Origin: Adiantum capillus-veneris
Taxonomy: Eukaryota; Streptophyta; Polypodiopsida; Polypodiales; Pteridaceae
Direction: 5' to 3'
Assembly: GCA_014529385.2 (NCBI GenBank)
Contig: CM043958.1
Span: forward strand, 87,832,525-87,896,524
Length of the DNA: 64,000 bases
Below are positions 11,441-21,776 of the stretch, piece after piece. A program made the translations under genes and the position numbers. The number at the start of each line of letters is the position of its first letter. Position 1 is the stretch's first letter. Below the pieces are notes generated by a model. That model saw only the letters and a list, made by a program, of their open reading frames with translations, did no database searches and had not been told where the DNA came from.

Positions 11441-11567
11441 GAGCTGGATGTACACAGATTCATTGAGCTAGTGGGCATTGGCTGAGGTCATACTTTTGAT
11501 GGCCTTGTACAAGTTTTGTACGATTTTCTTTTCTCTCTCACAGCCACATTGGACTTTACGTGGGAGG

Positions 11568-11600
11568 TTGTTGGGGTAAAGCCCCATGTGGCCGATTAGG
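11568..11600 (+). other. Probable start of the 3' LTR of the decayed copia element
   Basis: A purine-rich GTGGGAGG at about 11559-11566 leads into TGTTGGGGTAAAGCCCCATG, resembling a polypurine tract plus LTR start. AAAGCCCCATGTGGCC recurs at 3609-3624, upstream of the gag relic, but similarity between the two places covers only about 30 bases, so the LTR call is tentative. Confidence 0.4.
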
Positions 11601-11892
11601 CCAGGTGCCCGCCCACTATACTTATTCATTATGTACATAATAGAATAAGGGGGCTCACATGTAGTGAGTGAGTTTTTAGCCCCTACAAACACAAGGTCTC
11701 CTCTCTTCTCCATTGTTGCACACACTCACACACGCTCTCGTACGCGCACTTCATCCTCCACGATGAAAATCTCCAAACTCCATTACTGGCTTGGCTGATG
11801 CAGAAATGTTGGCAGATCAACAAAAACACTGGATGATTCTTCTTGGGAGGAAAGCCTAATGCGGAAGAAGCATTGGTCATATGGAGAGTCTG

Positions 11893-11904
11893 AAGCTTTG
11901 ATAC
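11893..11904 (-). other. Possible primer-binding site of a minus-strand LTR element
   Basis: On the minus strand TGGTATCAAAGC resembles the Met-tRNA primer site with one change (G to A). An LTR would then lie at about 11905-12430, containing the (GA)n tract, with CTATTTATGG as a weak TATA candidate. No second LTR copy is seen in the window. Confidence 0.35.
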
Positions 11905-11931
11905 CATGTGAGAGTGCATGTGTGCGGAAGC

Positions 11932-12043
<112 letters not shown>

Positions 12044-12430
12044 AGAACACAAATGCAAGGTATAGGGGAAGAGGGGGCAATCAGTCCCCCCATGAATACC
12101 AGGACCAAAAGACCCAATACAACAACCATATAGTGTGGATGTAGGTACCCCCTTGGCCCCATAAATAGGGAGGTAGGGCAATGCTAGATACAATCCCTCA
12201 TGACCCAACAAGAAATAAATGAAATATATAATGAGGGTGCCCAGACAAGGTGGGAGCCAGCCCCAAGCTCGGGCGATCAGGGACCACGTACAACCTAGAC
12301 TATGGGTGGCCAGCTCGAAGACATAATATCCATACAAGTACCCTAACCTATGTGAAGCAGCGGAGTGGTGTAAGTCTAACACGATCAGAGGGTGATAAAA
12401 CTCCCCTCTACACTTTTTCTAGATTTGAAT

Positions 12431-13104
12431 AAAATGACCCCTCTTTAGAATTAAAATATACCCTTCTAAACGAGTACACGTGTGATACACTTACAAATCA
12501 CCAAGGTGTACCCCCTGGGCTTGAAGGTGGTGTGCAACTTTTATCCTATGCATGTGCCAAAGGTAGTATCAATATATCGGCTAGTCAATGAAGTTTCAAA
12601 GCTCTACAAAGAGCTGGAAGCAAGTATCGACATGCTCAAGTGAATAAATTCTTCTACTCGTGTAAAAAGTATAGGTGAGTGATTCATGTAGAGGGCACGG
12701 AACCAACAACAAGTGCACTCAATAGATGAGAGTGAAGAGGAGGATGAGGTACAAGTGGGAAAACCTAGCACCACAAGGCTAGGTGAGCGTTGGGATACAA
12801 ACCCAACAAATACAGTAGTCCCTGGAATTCATGTTTTCCATCATTTGTCTTTGCCAAAATCCATTGGTTCATCAATTGCAGCTCTCTCATTGAGCTTATT
12901 AGATTATTACCTCAACCAATACTATAAACACGAGGTTCCATGTCCACACAAAATCAATGGGAATCTTGGCATCCTTCATGGACCCTTTCCACCTTACTAA
13001 CCCTCCCTCATTCTTCTACTTTGCAGAGATGGTAAGGAGAAGCAACCTCTTAGCACTATATAAGCCATTGCCCCCAACCAAAAATGAACGATGTTGTCAT
13101 AAAA
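12431..13104. other. Stretch without a recognisable gene
   Basis: A short plus-strand ORF at 12713-13000 starts with an acidic segment (IDESEEEDEVQVGK) but matches no family I know. The stretch is flanked on the right by LTR copy B and is probably internal sequence of that element. Confidence 0.4.
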
Positions 13105-13378
13105 TCTAATATCTAACTAACCCAAATGTTTTTCTCATATTGAAGTGATCATTTAATGTGGGAGAATAAATGGGAACAAGAGTAAGAGTATATACATGTG
13201 CTTATGGATCTATCTTAGCACGGGACCAAAGTCAATGGGTCCAAATGGGTGATGGTATGTCAAAGAGAAATGCTAGCTTGAAGCTTGAAGACCTTAGGGT
13301 TAGCTTCATTAAAGACCTCCAAAGGTTAGTGTTAAAGGTCCTTAGACCTTAGGTTAATCTAGGCCTATTCTTGAGGTG

Positions 13379-13451
<73 letters not shown>

Positions 13452-14622
13452 CCATGCACTTACTAGTCCCATGCTTGATGACTAAGCAGCTTGAGGTGCT
13501 TAAGCATGTAGGGGGCCAAGGTGCTTGGGTCAAAACTCATGCCTACAAATGAGGGGGCGAGCCATGAGAGTAGGGGGTGGGGTTGAATGTCTCCTCCTTG
13601 TCCTGAAGGGCACCCCTTGCTCAAAGAGGCAAAAGGGACACATGTCAAGCACCTAGCTAGGTTGCCCCCAATGTGTGCCTAGAGCCTATTGGTTGACCCT
13701 TAGAGAGGTCCAATGAGGATTTAGCTAATTAAATTAGTTGTTTAGGCATTTATCAATCCCTCTCTCTCAAAGGGGAAAGGAGGAAACTTGTTCAAAGGCT
13801 GCCTCTATTGCTTGAATTTACCTAGGCTTGAGAGAGCGAATGAGCACAAGGCATGAGCTAGAATGAGAGGTCGACCCAAGCAACTAGGGGGCTTGCTTGC
13901 AAGATGTACTCTCTCACACACACTCACACACACCCTCATTGCGTGGTTCTAAGTGAAAGAACATCTCTTTCTCCAAGCTTGTTGAGAAGTTGAGAGCCTA
14001 CACCAACACTCTTGCCTATGGAATGCAAATTCAACCAAGAACCATGCTTCAATGCTTAAGCTTAATGCCATCTTCTTCATCATCATTATTATGCTATTAT
14101 GCTATGCTATGCAATAAGAGTGATGATAAGTGAGGAACTATTTCTTTCTCGTAAGAATGTTTCTTCTTCCTCTTCCCTATCCTCATTCCCTGCTAGCTCT
14201 GTCCACCTTCGAAGGTGTTTGAGGTCTTGGAATTGAGGCTGGGGACAAGTCAATGCTTTCAATTAGCTAAGTTACGGGCATAATTGTGGTGCATGAAGCT
14301 CTCTATCGTCATTGCGTCATCAAGGTCTTAAGGAACACAAAGCTTGTATTGTATCAAGCCTCTCTTTATGGGAGAAATTATAATACAAAAGCCTTTTGGA
14401 GGGGGGACTGGCTCCACATAAACCGGGTCCTCAGCTATTGTTAAGTTCTTTAATTCTCTCTCTTACAAAGTATTGTTCATGTCAAGTTAATTAAGCATAA
14501 TGGTTATGTTGCTACCGCTAATTAAGTTCACCCTCTATCTTCTCAAAGTAGTCTCATAAAAATGCTCATTACAGTTCTCTTAATTTTTCTATTCTCAATG
14601 TTTATACGCCATTTCCATTACA
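13105..14622 (+). repeat. Long terminal repeat, copy B
   Basis: Direct repeat of 446-2051, from TCTAATATCTAAC to CATTTCCATTACA. It may be the 3' LTR of the element whose 5' LTR is copy A, with later insertions in between. Just before it there is no clear polypurine tract, so it could also be a solo LTR. About 130 bases present in copy A (around 720-860) are replaced here by a (GA)n tract. Confidence 0.7.
13382..13450 (+). repeat. (GA)n microsatellite inside LTR copy B
   Basis: About 34 uninterrupted GA units. The corresponding site in copy A has only GAAAGAGAGATAGAAG and additional unrelated sequence. Confidence 0.97.
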
Positions 14623-14994
14623 TTCTGCTTTTTATACTTTTGATATAATATATTGTCAGGTAGTGATCCACATCGATGTTAAAAAAGCAAAGCAACCATG
14701 ATCTCATCACCGGCAATGTAGCGGGCTCCTTATAATTGGATCTATCTCTGCTCTTTTAGCCCATGACTACCCTTAATGACCATGCCCTCATCGCCACCCA
14801 CCTCCATCAATGTTCACATCTACTCATGGCTCATCAGTCCACACACACCCTCTTATCACCATCTCACAGGCTATCTGCTGCATACTGGTGTGGTGATTCC
14901 TCTGTAGACCATTGAGTTTTTTTGACATTCAACGCTTTTTGATGTCCTTGATCATAGATGAATAATCAAAGATCTTCATATGGAGCATGAGCAT

Positions 14995-15640
14995 AAGGCT
15001 AAGTTGATTGAAGAGGAAGAATTACACAGAAGCAGTGGTGATGGAAGACATGATAGCATGAGTGAATACGATAGTCGAGCAAAAGTTGCAAAAGAGATCA
15101 TGGTGGAGATTGTAATAGACATGATTGATACGATGATGGAGATCATGGTAGACAACATCATGGAAGTAATGTTGATGACAGACATGATAGCAAAAGTGAA
15201 TGTGACAATTGACACCATGACAAAATTCAGGGAAGAGATAATGATGGAGATTGCTTTAGTTATTATCGAGACCGTGACAAAGATCAACGTGAGACAGGTT
15301 AAGGAAGATGAAGAGACCATGCCAAAGAAGATGAATATAGAAGGGATTGTAGCCATAGGGATAATGATTGAAGAATTCACAGAGAGCATGATGATTGCAC
15401 GGATACATACAAAGGATATGCTCGTAGTGATGATGTTGATAGATGCAAAGACTAGAGTAGGAGGAATTGAGATGATAGCTCTTCAAAACGACACCAATCA
15501 CATGAAGTCAAAAGCAAGCTTTATGGATATTTCAATAGTAATAACAACCTTGAGTCCCACTCCTACTTGCAACAGGCTCAACCATGGATGCATTACTTAC
15601 CTACTGACAACTCCAACTCGATGACAGTGCAAGGTCTATT
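14995..15640 (+). pseudogene. Decayed Arg/Asp/His-rich coding relic (RS/RD-domain type)
   Basis: The longest open frame here (14980-15624) is Met/Ile-rich and does not look like a protein. The frame two bases over gives a charged tail: DDRHDSKSECDN, YYRDRDKDQRETG, KEDEYRRDCSHRDND, YKGYARSDDVDRCKD, SSSKRHQSHEVKSKLYGYF and LQQAQPWMHYLPTDNSNS. That composition is typical of the RS/RD-rich tails of splicing-related proteins. Several TGA stops interrupt it where CGA (Arg) would fit the pattern. The parent gene is not identifiable; no RNA-binding domain is visible nearby. Confidence 0.35.
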
Positions 15641-16303
15641 ATCTGTGTCCGATTCCCCATGCCTATGTATTTTCTTGGTCCAACACATAAATTCTAATGG
15701 GCAGGATAGGGCTTCCGTTTATTATGATTTTTGGAGAGACCACAGTGCCAACTCTTCACCATACTTTTGTATGGCACTTCTGCATGGCGTGCACTATATA
15801 CTTGGCATTTTCACTCTCTGACCGGCGCTTCATTGCAAGAAGAAATGTTATAACTATTTACATTGGTTTTATGTAGTTTGACACAAACATTGTCCTCCGT
15901 CTTGGAGAATTGGATGACACCCATACAAAATCACCAGGTTGGTAGTGCAATTTAATTTTTATAATCTGTTAATGCTTTCTGTATTTTTTGAGTTTGACAA
16001 TGCTTCCTTATTTTTTTTTTAAGTACGACATGCTCAATCTCGATCATTATATTTATATATCAAAAGATACACACTTGTTTTCTCATAGTTCAACTTATGC
16101 ATTGGAGTACTCAGTGCACTTTGTACATGTTTACTTTATTCCTAGGTGGTTGATGTGTGTTCTTCTTTTGGCAATACATCTTATATATTGTAGCCCAACG
16201 TTCTGATAACTGTTTATAGAATGAGGACAACCCTTTATCCCACCAATCAGGTTCTGTTATCAAGAGCCAAGACTCCTTGCTCTCTCCAATTGTGACAACA
16301 CGT

Positions 16304-16305
<2 letters not shown>
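15641..16305. other. Stretch without a recognisable gene
   Basis: AT-rich sequence with short ORFs only (for example 15988-16206) and no known domain. It separates the charged coding relic from the 3' flank of the carrier gene. Confidence 0.5.

Positions 16306-16336
<31 letters not shown>
16306..16336 (+). repeat. (CT)n microsatellite
   Basis: About 15 CT units, downstream of the carrier gene 3' end. Confidence 0.95.
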
Positions 16337-16339
<3 letters not shown>

Positions 16340-16554
16340 GGCTCTATGGATGCGCCCACCAAGCAAGAGTAGTCGCATTTTCAAAGGAGAACAATTGATC
16401 TACCTAAGGGATCACCACTTAAAAGAACAACAATAATTTAAGAGATCTTCATTAAAGCCCTGTTGATGGTGATCACCAATACCCCTAGGTTCATATCCAT
16501 GAGGAAAGTACAAGCGGAGGGAGAGATCTAGAGCGGGCCGACTTCAGAGTAGAG

Positions 16555-17655
16555 TTAAGCTTGCTTGCTGCTTCTGTGCTGCAGGCGGGCCCGGACGAAC
16601 TCGAAGGTTGTGAACATGATGCCGGTGGTGGGCACGACCTTGAGATAGTCCGGGCCGATGCCTCGGAAGAGACCTCGGTAGCCTTCGGTCCGGGCGATCT
16701 CCCTGAACGTGGCCCACAGGCCCAGGTGCGAGGTGCTAGTAACGGGGCGGCCGGGGGCGCCCTCCAGCTGCTTCCTGCGCCTCAACAGGTCCAGCGGGAA
16801 GGTGGCCGTGGAGGAGACGGTCCCGGCGATGCTCCCGAAGACCAGGCTGGACCATGGCACAGTACTGGCAGTAGCGGTAGTCTGATGCTGCGCAGTACTA
16901 CTCATATTGTAGTTTGTCCATGCCGACTTGAGCGAGCCATAGACGGCGAAGTTGATTGCCGCCGCTGGGGCCACGGTGAGTAAGCTCGGGCCCAGGCCCT
17001 TGTAGAACCCGCGGAGGCCTTCGTCCCGGGCGATGGTGTGCAGCGCGTGGCCTATGCCTCGGTAGTAGCGCACGTGTGTCTGCGCGGAGAGGCGCGTGCG
17101 CACAAGGTCCAAGGGGTAGGCCAGCGAGGAGGCCGTCATCCCAGCTCCTGCGCCAGCAAAGAAGTTGATGCCCATCTCGCCGGCGGTACCAGGGTCTGCG
17201 CCATAGTTTACATAGGTTGCTGCTGCTGCAGTGAGAGCTTCCTTGTAATGCTGGTAGGCGTAGAAGCTGGTTGTGGAGTAGGGAATGCGGTGCAGGATGG
17301 TGACTGCGTTGCCCTTCCAGAAAGCGGCAAGGCCCTCCTCGCTGGCGATGCGGTACACCTCGCGGCGAAGGGTCGGGGGGCCAGCGCCAGCCTTGAGATG
17401 CGGCTGCATGCCGTGCACCTGCAAGAGGATGGTGAGGCGGGACAGAGGTGCAGTGCATGTTTTGCTGAGGGCGCCCGCCACTCCGCCGGCAATGGCGTTG
17501 CTTGTGTGCACCTGCTGCACCGTTTTCCTCACGCGACCCCAGGTCCACCTACTAGACGGGGTGTTGCCGTTGTCGCAACTCTTCTGCTCCATCTCCTTCT
17601 TCTGTTGGAGACGTCTGTATGTGGAATGGAGTTGTTCGAATAGAAGACACAGCAT
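16555..17655 (-). CDS. Mitochondrial carrier (SLC25-type) family protein
   Basis: This 366-residue intronless ORF encodes a mitochondrial inner-membrane solute carrier with three tandem carrier repeats of two transmembrane helices each (about residues 50-145, 160-250, 270-360). The signature motifs after the odd helices are PLSRLT at 70, PLDLVR at 181 and PLDLLR at 287; the acidic residue is replaced by Ser in the first. AGGVAGALSKTCTAPLSRLT and FWKGNAVTILHRIPYSTTSF resemble plant carriers of the nucleotide/CoA-type clade, but the substrate cannot be named. An alternative start is Met22 at 17592. The coding sequence is GC-rich in an AT-rich region full of transposons and has no introns, suggesting a retrocopy or an unusual base bias. 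A partial inverted copy lies at 30551-30970. Confidence 0.88.
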   Translation of the reverse strand: MLCLLFEQLHSTYRRLQQKKEMEQKSCDNGNTPSSRWTWGRVRKTVQQVHTSNAIAGGVAGALSKTCTAPLSRLTILLQVHGMQPHLKAGAGPPTLRREVYRIASEEGLAAFWKGNAVTILHRIPYSTTSFYAYQHYKEALTAAAATYVNYGADPGTAGEMGINFFAGAGAGMTASSLAYPLDLVRTRLSAQTHVRYYRGIGHALHTIARDEGLRGFYKGLGPSLLTVAPAAAINFAVYGSLKSAWTNYNMSSTAQHQTTATASTVPWSSLVFGSIAGTVSSTATFPLDLLRRRKQLEGAPGRPVTSTSHLGLWATFREIARTEGYRGLFRGIGPDYLKVVPTTGIMFTTFEFVRARLQHRSSKQA

Positions 17656-18230
17656 AATTCGTAAATTAGGCTAGGCATAAGTAGGGGATTTGGCTTCTTG
17701 CCGACGAGATAGCCACATTCTAATTTTCTCTTTCTCTGGCTGCTTAGAGGAATTTCACATGGTGAGTTTTAAAACTTGTAATCCCTACAAGTAATTGTAA
17801 AAATAAAGTTTTGGGCATAGTTTTCGGTCTTTGGTGAATATCCTCGTCTATAAACGTCATGGGGTAAAGTCGAGGGATCTACGATGGATATTCAATCCAC
17901 CGTTGATCCCATCTCTGCATATAATAAAAAAATTTAGGTCCCCACCTGCAGCGTCGCGACTCGACCTCGCCACCTCCCCCTCCACACACGCACTACCTAT
18001 CCAGCCCGCCTGTCGTGCTTGCTTGAAATGTGTGTAACCGCAGTACTATTAATTCTACTACCCCCCCCCCCCCCCCCCCCCCCCCCCTTGGTCGATCCAA
18101 GGGCCCAAAGCCCACCTCGCCCCGCCGATAAGGCGCCAATCGTAGTTCCCTTGAGTTAGATCCCATGTCATATATAGACAAGGGTGAATACCCAAGGGAC
18201 TACTCTTTTTTTTTTTTTGTGCGTAAGTCT
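17656..18230. other. Upstream region of the carrier gene
   Basis: The gene is read leftward, so its promoter should lie here. A GC-rich patch at 17940-18150 could include 5' flank or promoter sequence, but no clear TATA box or splice site is visible. Confidence 0.35.
18061..18087 (+). repeat. Homopolymer of 27 cytosines
   Basis: An uninterrupted run of 27 C, i.e. poly-G on the minus strand. Length in the assembly may be unreliable. Confidence 0.95.
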
Positions 18231-20147
18231 TCACTTTTTACACCTATTCTTTAGTTGCGTTGCATAAAACGTTTTAAATAGCTTAAAACGTTTTAAAAAT
18301 ATTTACGCGTTCTTGTATTGAATTTTCAAATTATTTTTGCGTATATCAATACGCTTATCAATCGATATAATATTTTTAGTTAGAAAACATTTTTTAAACA
18401 AATTTTATGCTCTAAACAATCAAATAATTCTAGGCCTATTTACGAGTAAGAGCAAAAAATACCATTATTTAAAAGTTAACTCTATATTGTACTATAAATT
18501 ACTTATAATTGTTGTATCATAAAGACACTTAGTAGGTTAGTTTCGTATATTTAAACTCTATTATTGTGTAGTGTCTAAAACGATCCTACATATATTAAAA
18601 ATAGAAAGAGCTCAAGCCCTTTTTTCTTGAGCTCTTTTTTATTTTTTATTTATGTAGGCTCATTTTAAACGCTAATTTAAGTTGGCTCATTCTAAACACT
18701 GCACACATGATCAAATTTTCATCATAATTTCTCACTATTTTATGTATATTAAAAATAGAAAAAACTCTAACTCTTTTCTATTTTCAACAATATATATAGA
18801 TTTAATACCAAACATGTAATTACTACTCTTGATATTTCAAGACACCAAATTAGTAGTTTTTTTTCAAAAAATCAAAACATTTTTTTTCTCTGCTTTGCAC
18901 TGCTTGGGATTAGCCTTGTAGTTTGTATGAAGGTCAGTTGTATTGATTTCTACTTATATAATATTTCTATATCGATTTATAAGGTATCGATCGATATCTG
19001 CTTTGGAGCCGCATTAATGCATGCCTTGTGTTCTCTACATGAGTCTTTTGCCTCATACATCTTCTAGTACAACAAGATATCTTCTTCATAGGCTTGCTTC
19101 AATAGTACTCTCCAAACAATTAAAGAGTTTTTTATTCAACGGCAATGCTCTATATGCTCCCCAAGTCCAAAAGTCTAGCCAATGGTCTCTTGCAACTACG
19201 TATCTCATAACTAGTATATCTCTATTTGATTATTCATTAGCACCCATGCTAGTCTTTTCTATTACATGACTCTATAACTTCAACTCATCTTTCATTCACC
19301 ACCACAATCAGATACTAAGTGTTGATTCACTCTAATAATAAGGAACGTGCACAATCAGGAAGAAAGCATTCTCTTAGACACTTAGTCTATTGTGACTTTA
19401 CGTTTGGACCATTGAAATGTCCATTGTTTGGATCACAATACCCTCACAAATCAGACTAACTATCCTACTATGATAGAACGTTTGCAAATATGAGTTCTTC
19501 ATCAGGTAACAACTAGTAGCAATCACTTAGATACCCTTCCTCAAAAACTATCGACATATCTTTCACTCTCTCACAAGACAATGATTGTTGATGCACCTCT
19601 TTCCAAAAATGTTCTACATTAGCCATTAACATCAAGACTTATATCACATCAAATACACTTCAGGTTCTTGTTCATACAGTAGTGTGATGAACCGGTCACT
19701 TTTGATAGCTATTCTAGGTTACAGACTTGGAGTTAATTAGATCACATTAGATGTGAAATGAGGTTAAGACTTTAGATAACACACAAACTAGACAAAGATA
19801 GAAATAGAAATACGAAGAAAATAGACCGAAAATTGATATGTATTCATATACTAGAAAAGGTACAACTATCACCAGATAAAGCTACAAGAGAGCTCAATGA
19901 CGCTTAGAGAAAATGCTCAATTATTACAATGAGTAATGAACTAGACTCTGCAATCAATAACCCACAAAATGAAGTAATGGGTCCTATTTAAAGAGATACC
20001 AGCAATAGGCTCTGACCGACTATACATTGTACAATTTAAAGGAGTGTCTGACTAAGGCATGTTCAACATCATACAGAGTTCTCCTTCTCGTGGTGAGTCT
20101 GGCTCTCACTAACTTATGACAAATTGATGCATTGTGAATCTAACCTT
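18231..20147. other. AT-rich stretch without a recognisable gene
   Basis: No coding pattern is visible on either strand. It contains a strong inverted repeat at 18605-18637 and the phrase TATATTAAAAATAGAAA at 18590 and again near 18745. Confidence 0.5.
18605..18637. repeat. Perfect 12-bp inverted repeat
   Basis: AAAGAGCTCAAG, a 9-base loop (CCCTTTTTT), then CTTGAGCTCTTT followed by a T-rich tail. No gene is adjacent, so function is unknown. Confidence 0.85.
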
Positions 20148-20311
20148 CTACAAGTGGCTGGTTGGACTTGATTTGATCTTTGAATAAAACTTCAACCATT
20201 TCTCTGAAGTATGGTCTTGATGCAACCCTCTACAAGTGGCTAGTTGTACTTGATCCGAGCTTCGAACAAAACTTCAGCCATTTCTTTGAACTATAGTCTT
20301 AATGTTACTTT
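20148..20311 (+). repeat. Two imperfect 82-bp tandem copies
   Basis: CTACAAGTGGCTGGTTGGAC at 20148 and CTACAAGTGGCTAGTTGTAC at 20230 start two copies with about 15% difference, each ending in a TGGTCTTGATG-like segment. Confidence 0.85.
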
Positions 20312-20357
20312 GTTTGTCAACTCCTTCTCCCAAATCTTAGAGGCTTCCATAGGTAGC

Positions 20358-20584
20358 TGTGCGCGTATGTCGCACGTGTCAATGCAAGGATCTTGCCGAT
20401 ACACTGTGTGCGAGCCACAAATGGCTCCAAGCACACAACAAGCCTAAACTAGTAAGCTCAAAGATGGCGTTGGTGTGTCACTCACTGCTGTACGCTTCCT
20501 GTCGTGGAGGAACCTCGCCGCGAAGAAGATGGAGACGCCGCTATGCCACGCTCAACCGCCTCGCCGCCGTTGTGTAGCCGCAAT

Positions 20585-20646
<62 letters not shown>

Positions 20647-20806
20647 GCATACACACATACACAAGGAGATGAAAAAGAAGAATATGGAGATGGAGCAAGA
20701 GCACTCTTTAATTGCACAAATGAGAGAATGACTGAATTTTAGGTTTAGTTGACTTTTATATGAGCTCGCCCCATTCACACTTGGTCGCCCATGCTTAGCC
20801 AACTAA
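20358..20806 (-). repeat. Partial LTR of the large gypsy family
   Basis: This is the inverted, diverged copy of 52355-52819, the LTR of the gypsy element at the right of the window. Shared marks include CTTGCCGATACACTGTG, a GCTCCAAGCACACAAC segment, a region with CTCAACCGCCTCGCCGCCG, the (CT)n tract and CGCCCATGCTTAGCCAACTA. No primer-binding site flanks the TGTGCG end at 20358, so this is a 3' or solo LTR. Its other end is cut off at about 20806 by the copia fragment. Confidence 0.85.
20586..20644 (+). repeat. (CT)n microsatellite inside the partial LTR
   Basis: About 29 CT units; the same position of the related LTR at 52516-52568 carries (GA)n on the opposite strand. Confidence 0.97.
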
Positions 20807-20818
20807 TCCCTTGGAACT

Positions 20819-21481
20819 GTTGTTGGCTGCCTCATTTATGTATGCAACACGAGGCCGGATATTCAGTTTGCAGTCTCACAATTCAGCAGATTTATGCATA
20901 GCCCAGGGTCTAAGCATTGGCAGGATGTCAAGAGGATTTTTCGCTACCTTAGTGGCACTTTACATCTTGGCTTGTTTTATCCCAAGGGGGGATCATTGCC
21001 GCCAGACTTACATACTTTTTCGGACTCGGATTGGGCTGGTTGTTTTGACACACGAGTGTCCACAAGTGGCTTTTGTTTCATGCTTGGCAGTTCATGTATA
21101 TCATGGTTGAGCAAGAAGCAACCTACTGTGGCCACTTCTAGTTGTGAGGCTGAGTACAGGGCATTCTTCACAACTACAGTTGAGTGTGTATGGCTTAGAT
21201 GCCTTATGGTTGATTTGGGTGTTGGACAAGACACTGCCAACACTATCTACACTGACCGTCAGAGCGCATTGGGAGTTGCGAGAAACCCAGTTTTTCATGC
21301 TCGCACAAAGCACATTGAGGTGCATTACCACTATGTCAGGGAGAGGCTCTCAGCAGAAGAGATCAGTTTGGCTTATGTGCCAACACAGGACAACCTTGCA
21401 GATCTTTTCACAAAGGCATTGTCTCATGAGAAGCTTGAAGTTGTTCGCAAATCTTTGGTCTTACTCCCCTTTGTGGACTGA
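20819..21481 (+). pseudogene. Copia RT C-terminus and RNase H fragment
   Basis: An open frame from VVGCLIYVCNTRPDIQFAV through FSRFMHSPGSKHWQDVKRIF to RNase H motifs DSDWAGCFDTR, CEAEYRAFF and YTDRQSALGVARN, ending ADLFTKAL and a TGA at 21479-21481. It is homologous over its whole length to the end of the young copia polyprotein. It has no start, gag or integrase, so it is a remnant, although the frame is uninterrupted. Confidence 0.9.
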
Positions 21482-21556
21482 TCATGTCCTCAGGGCATGG
21501 CACTTCCCTTTACTAATGTGCCAACTCTCATTCACCGCATCACTCCAGGGGGGATT

Positions 21557-21776
21557 TGTTACCATATACATATGGTAGTGATGTGTGTGAACACACCAGG
21601 ACCGATTTTTTCCCTATTTGGGAGGTTTTTCCCCCCGTGCATTGTATATACGCCCATCACTCTAGGGCTATCTATCTTTCCATTTCATACTAAGTAACAC
21701 ACTCTCTATTGTGTGCCTTGAGCTTTCTTCGTCTTCTCTAAGGTGTGTGCGTTTCTGTGCAACCCTAATTCCAACA
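21557..21776 (+). repeat. 3' LTR of the truncated copia element
   Basis: 220 bp from TGTTACCATATAC to AATTCCAACA, preceded by the tract CCAGGGGGGATT. Clearly diverged from the 227-bp LTRs at 5873 and 10823. Confidence 0.92.

Larger units (their letters stand above)
20819..21776 (+). mobile_element. 5'-truncated copia element, same family as 5873-11049
   Basis: It keeps only the C-terminal end of reverse transcriptase, RNase H, the polypurine tract and the 3' LTR of the young copia family, in plus orientation. Its left end joins the partial gypsy LTR abruptly at about 20813. Confidence 0.92.

Noticed and set aside
14980-15624. 214-codon plus-strand ORF rich in Met, Ile and Val
   Set aside because: Composition is unlike a real protein, and the neighbouring frame gives a coherent Arg/Asp-rich pattern.
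16561-17674. Long overlapping ORFs on both strands within the carrier gene (for example plus 17038-17643, minus 16898-17548)
   Set aside because: High GC content leaves other frames open; only the 366-residue frame has carrier motifs.
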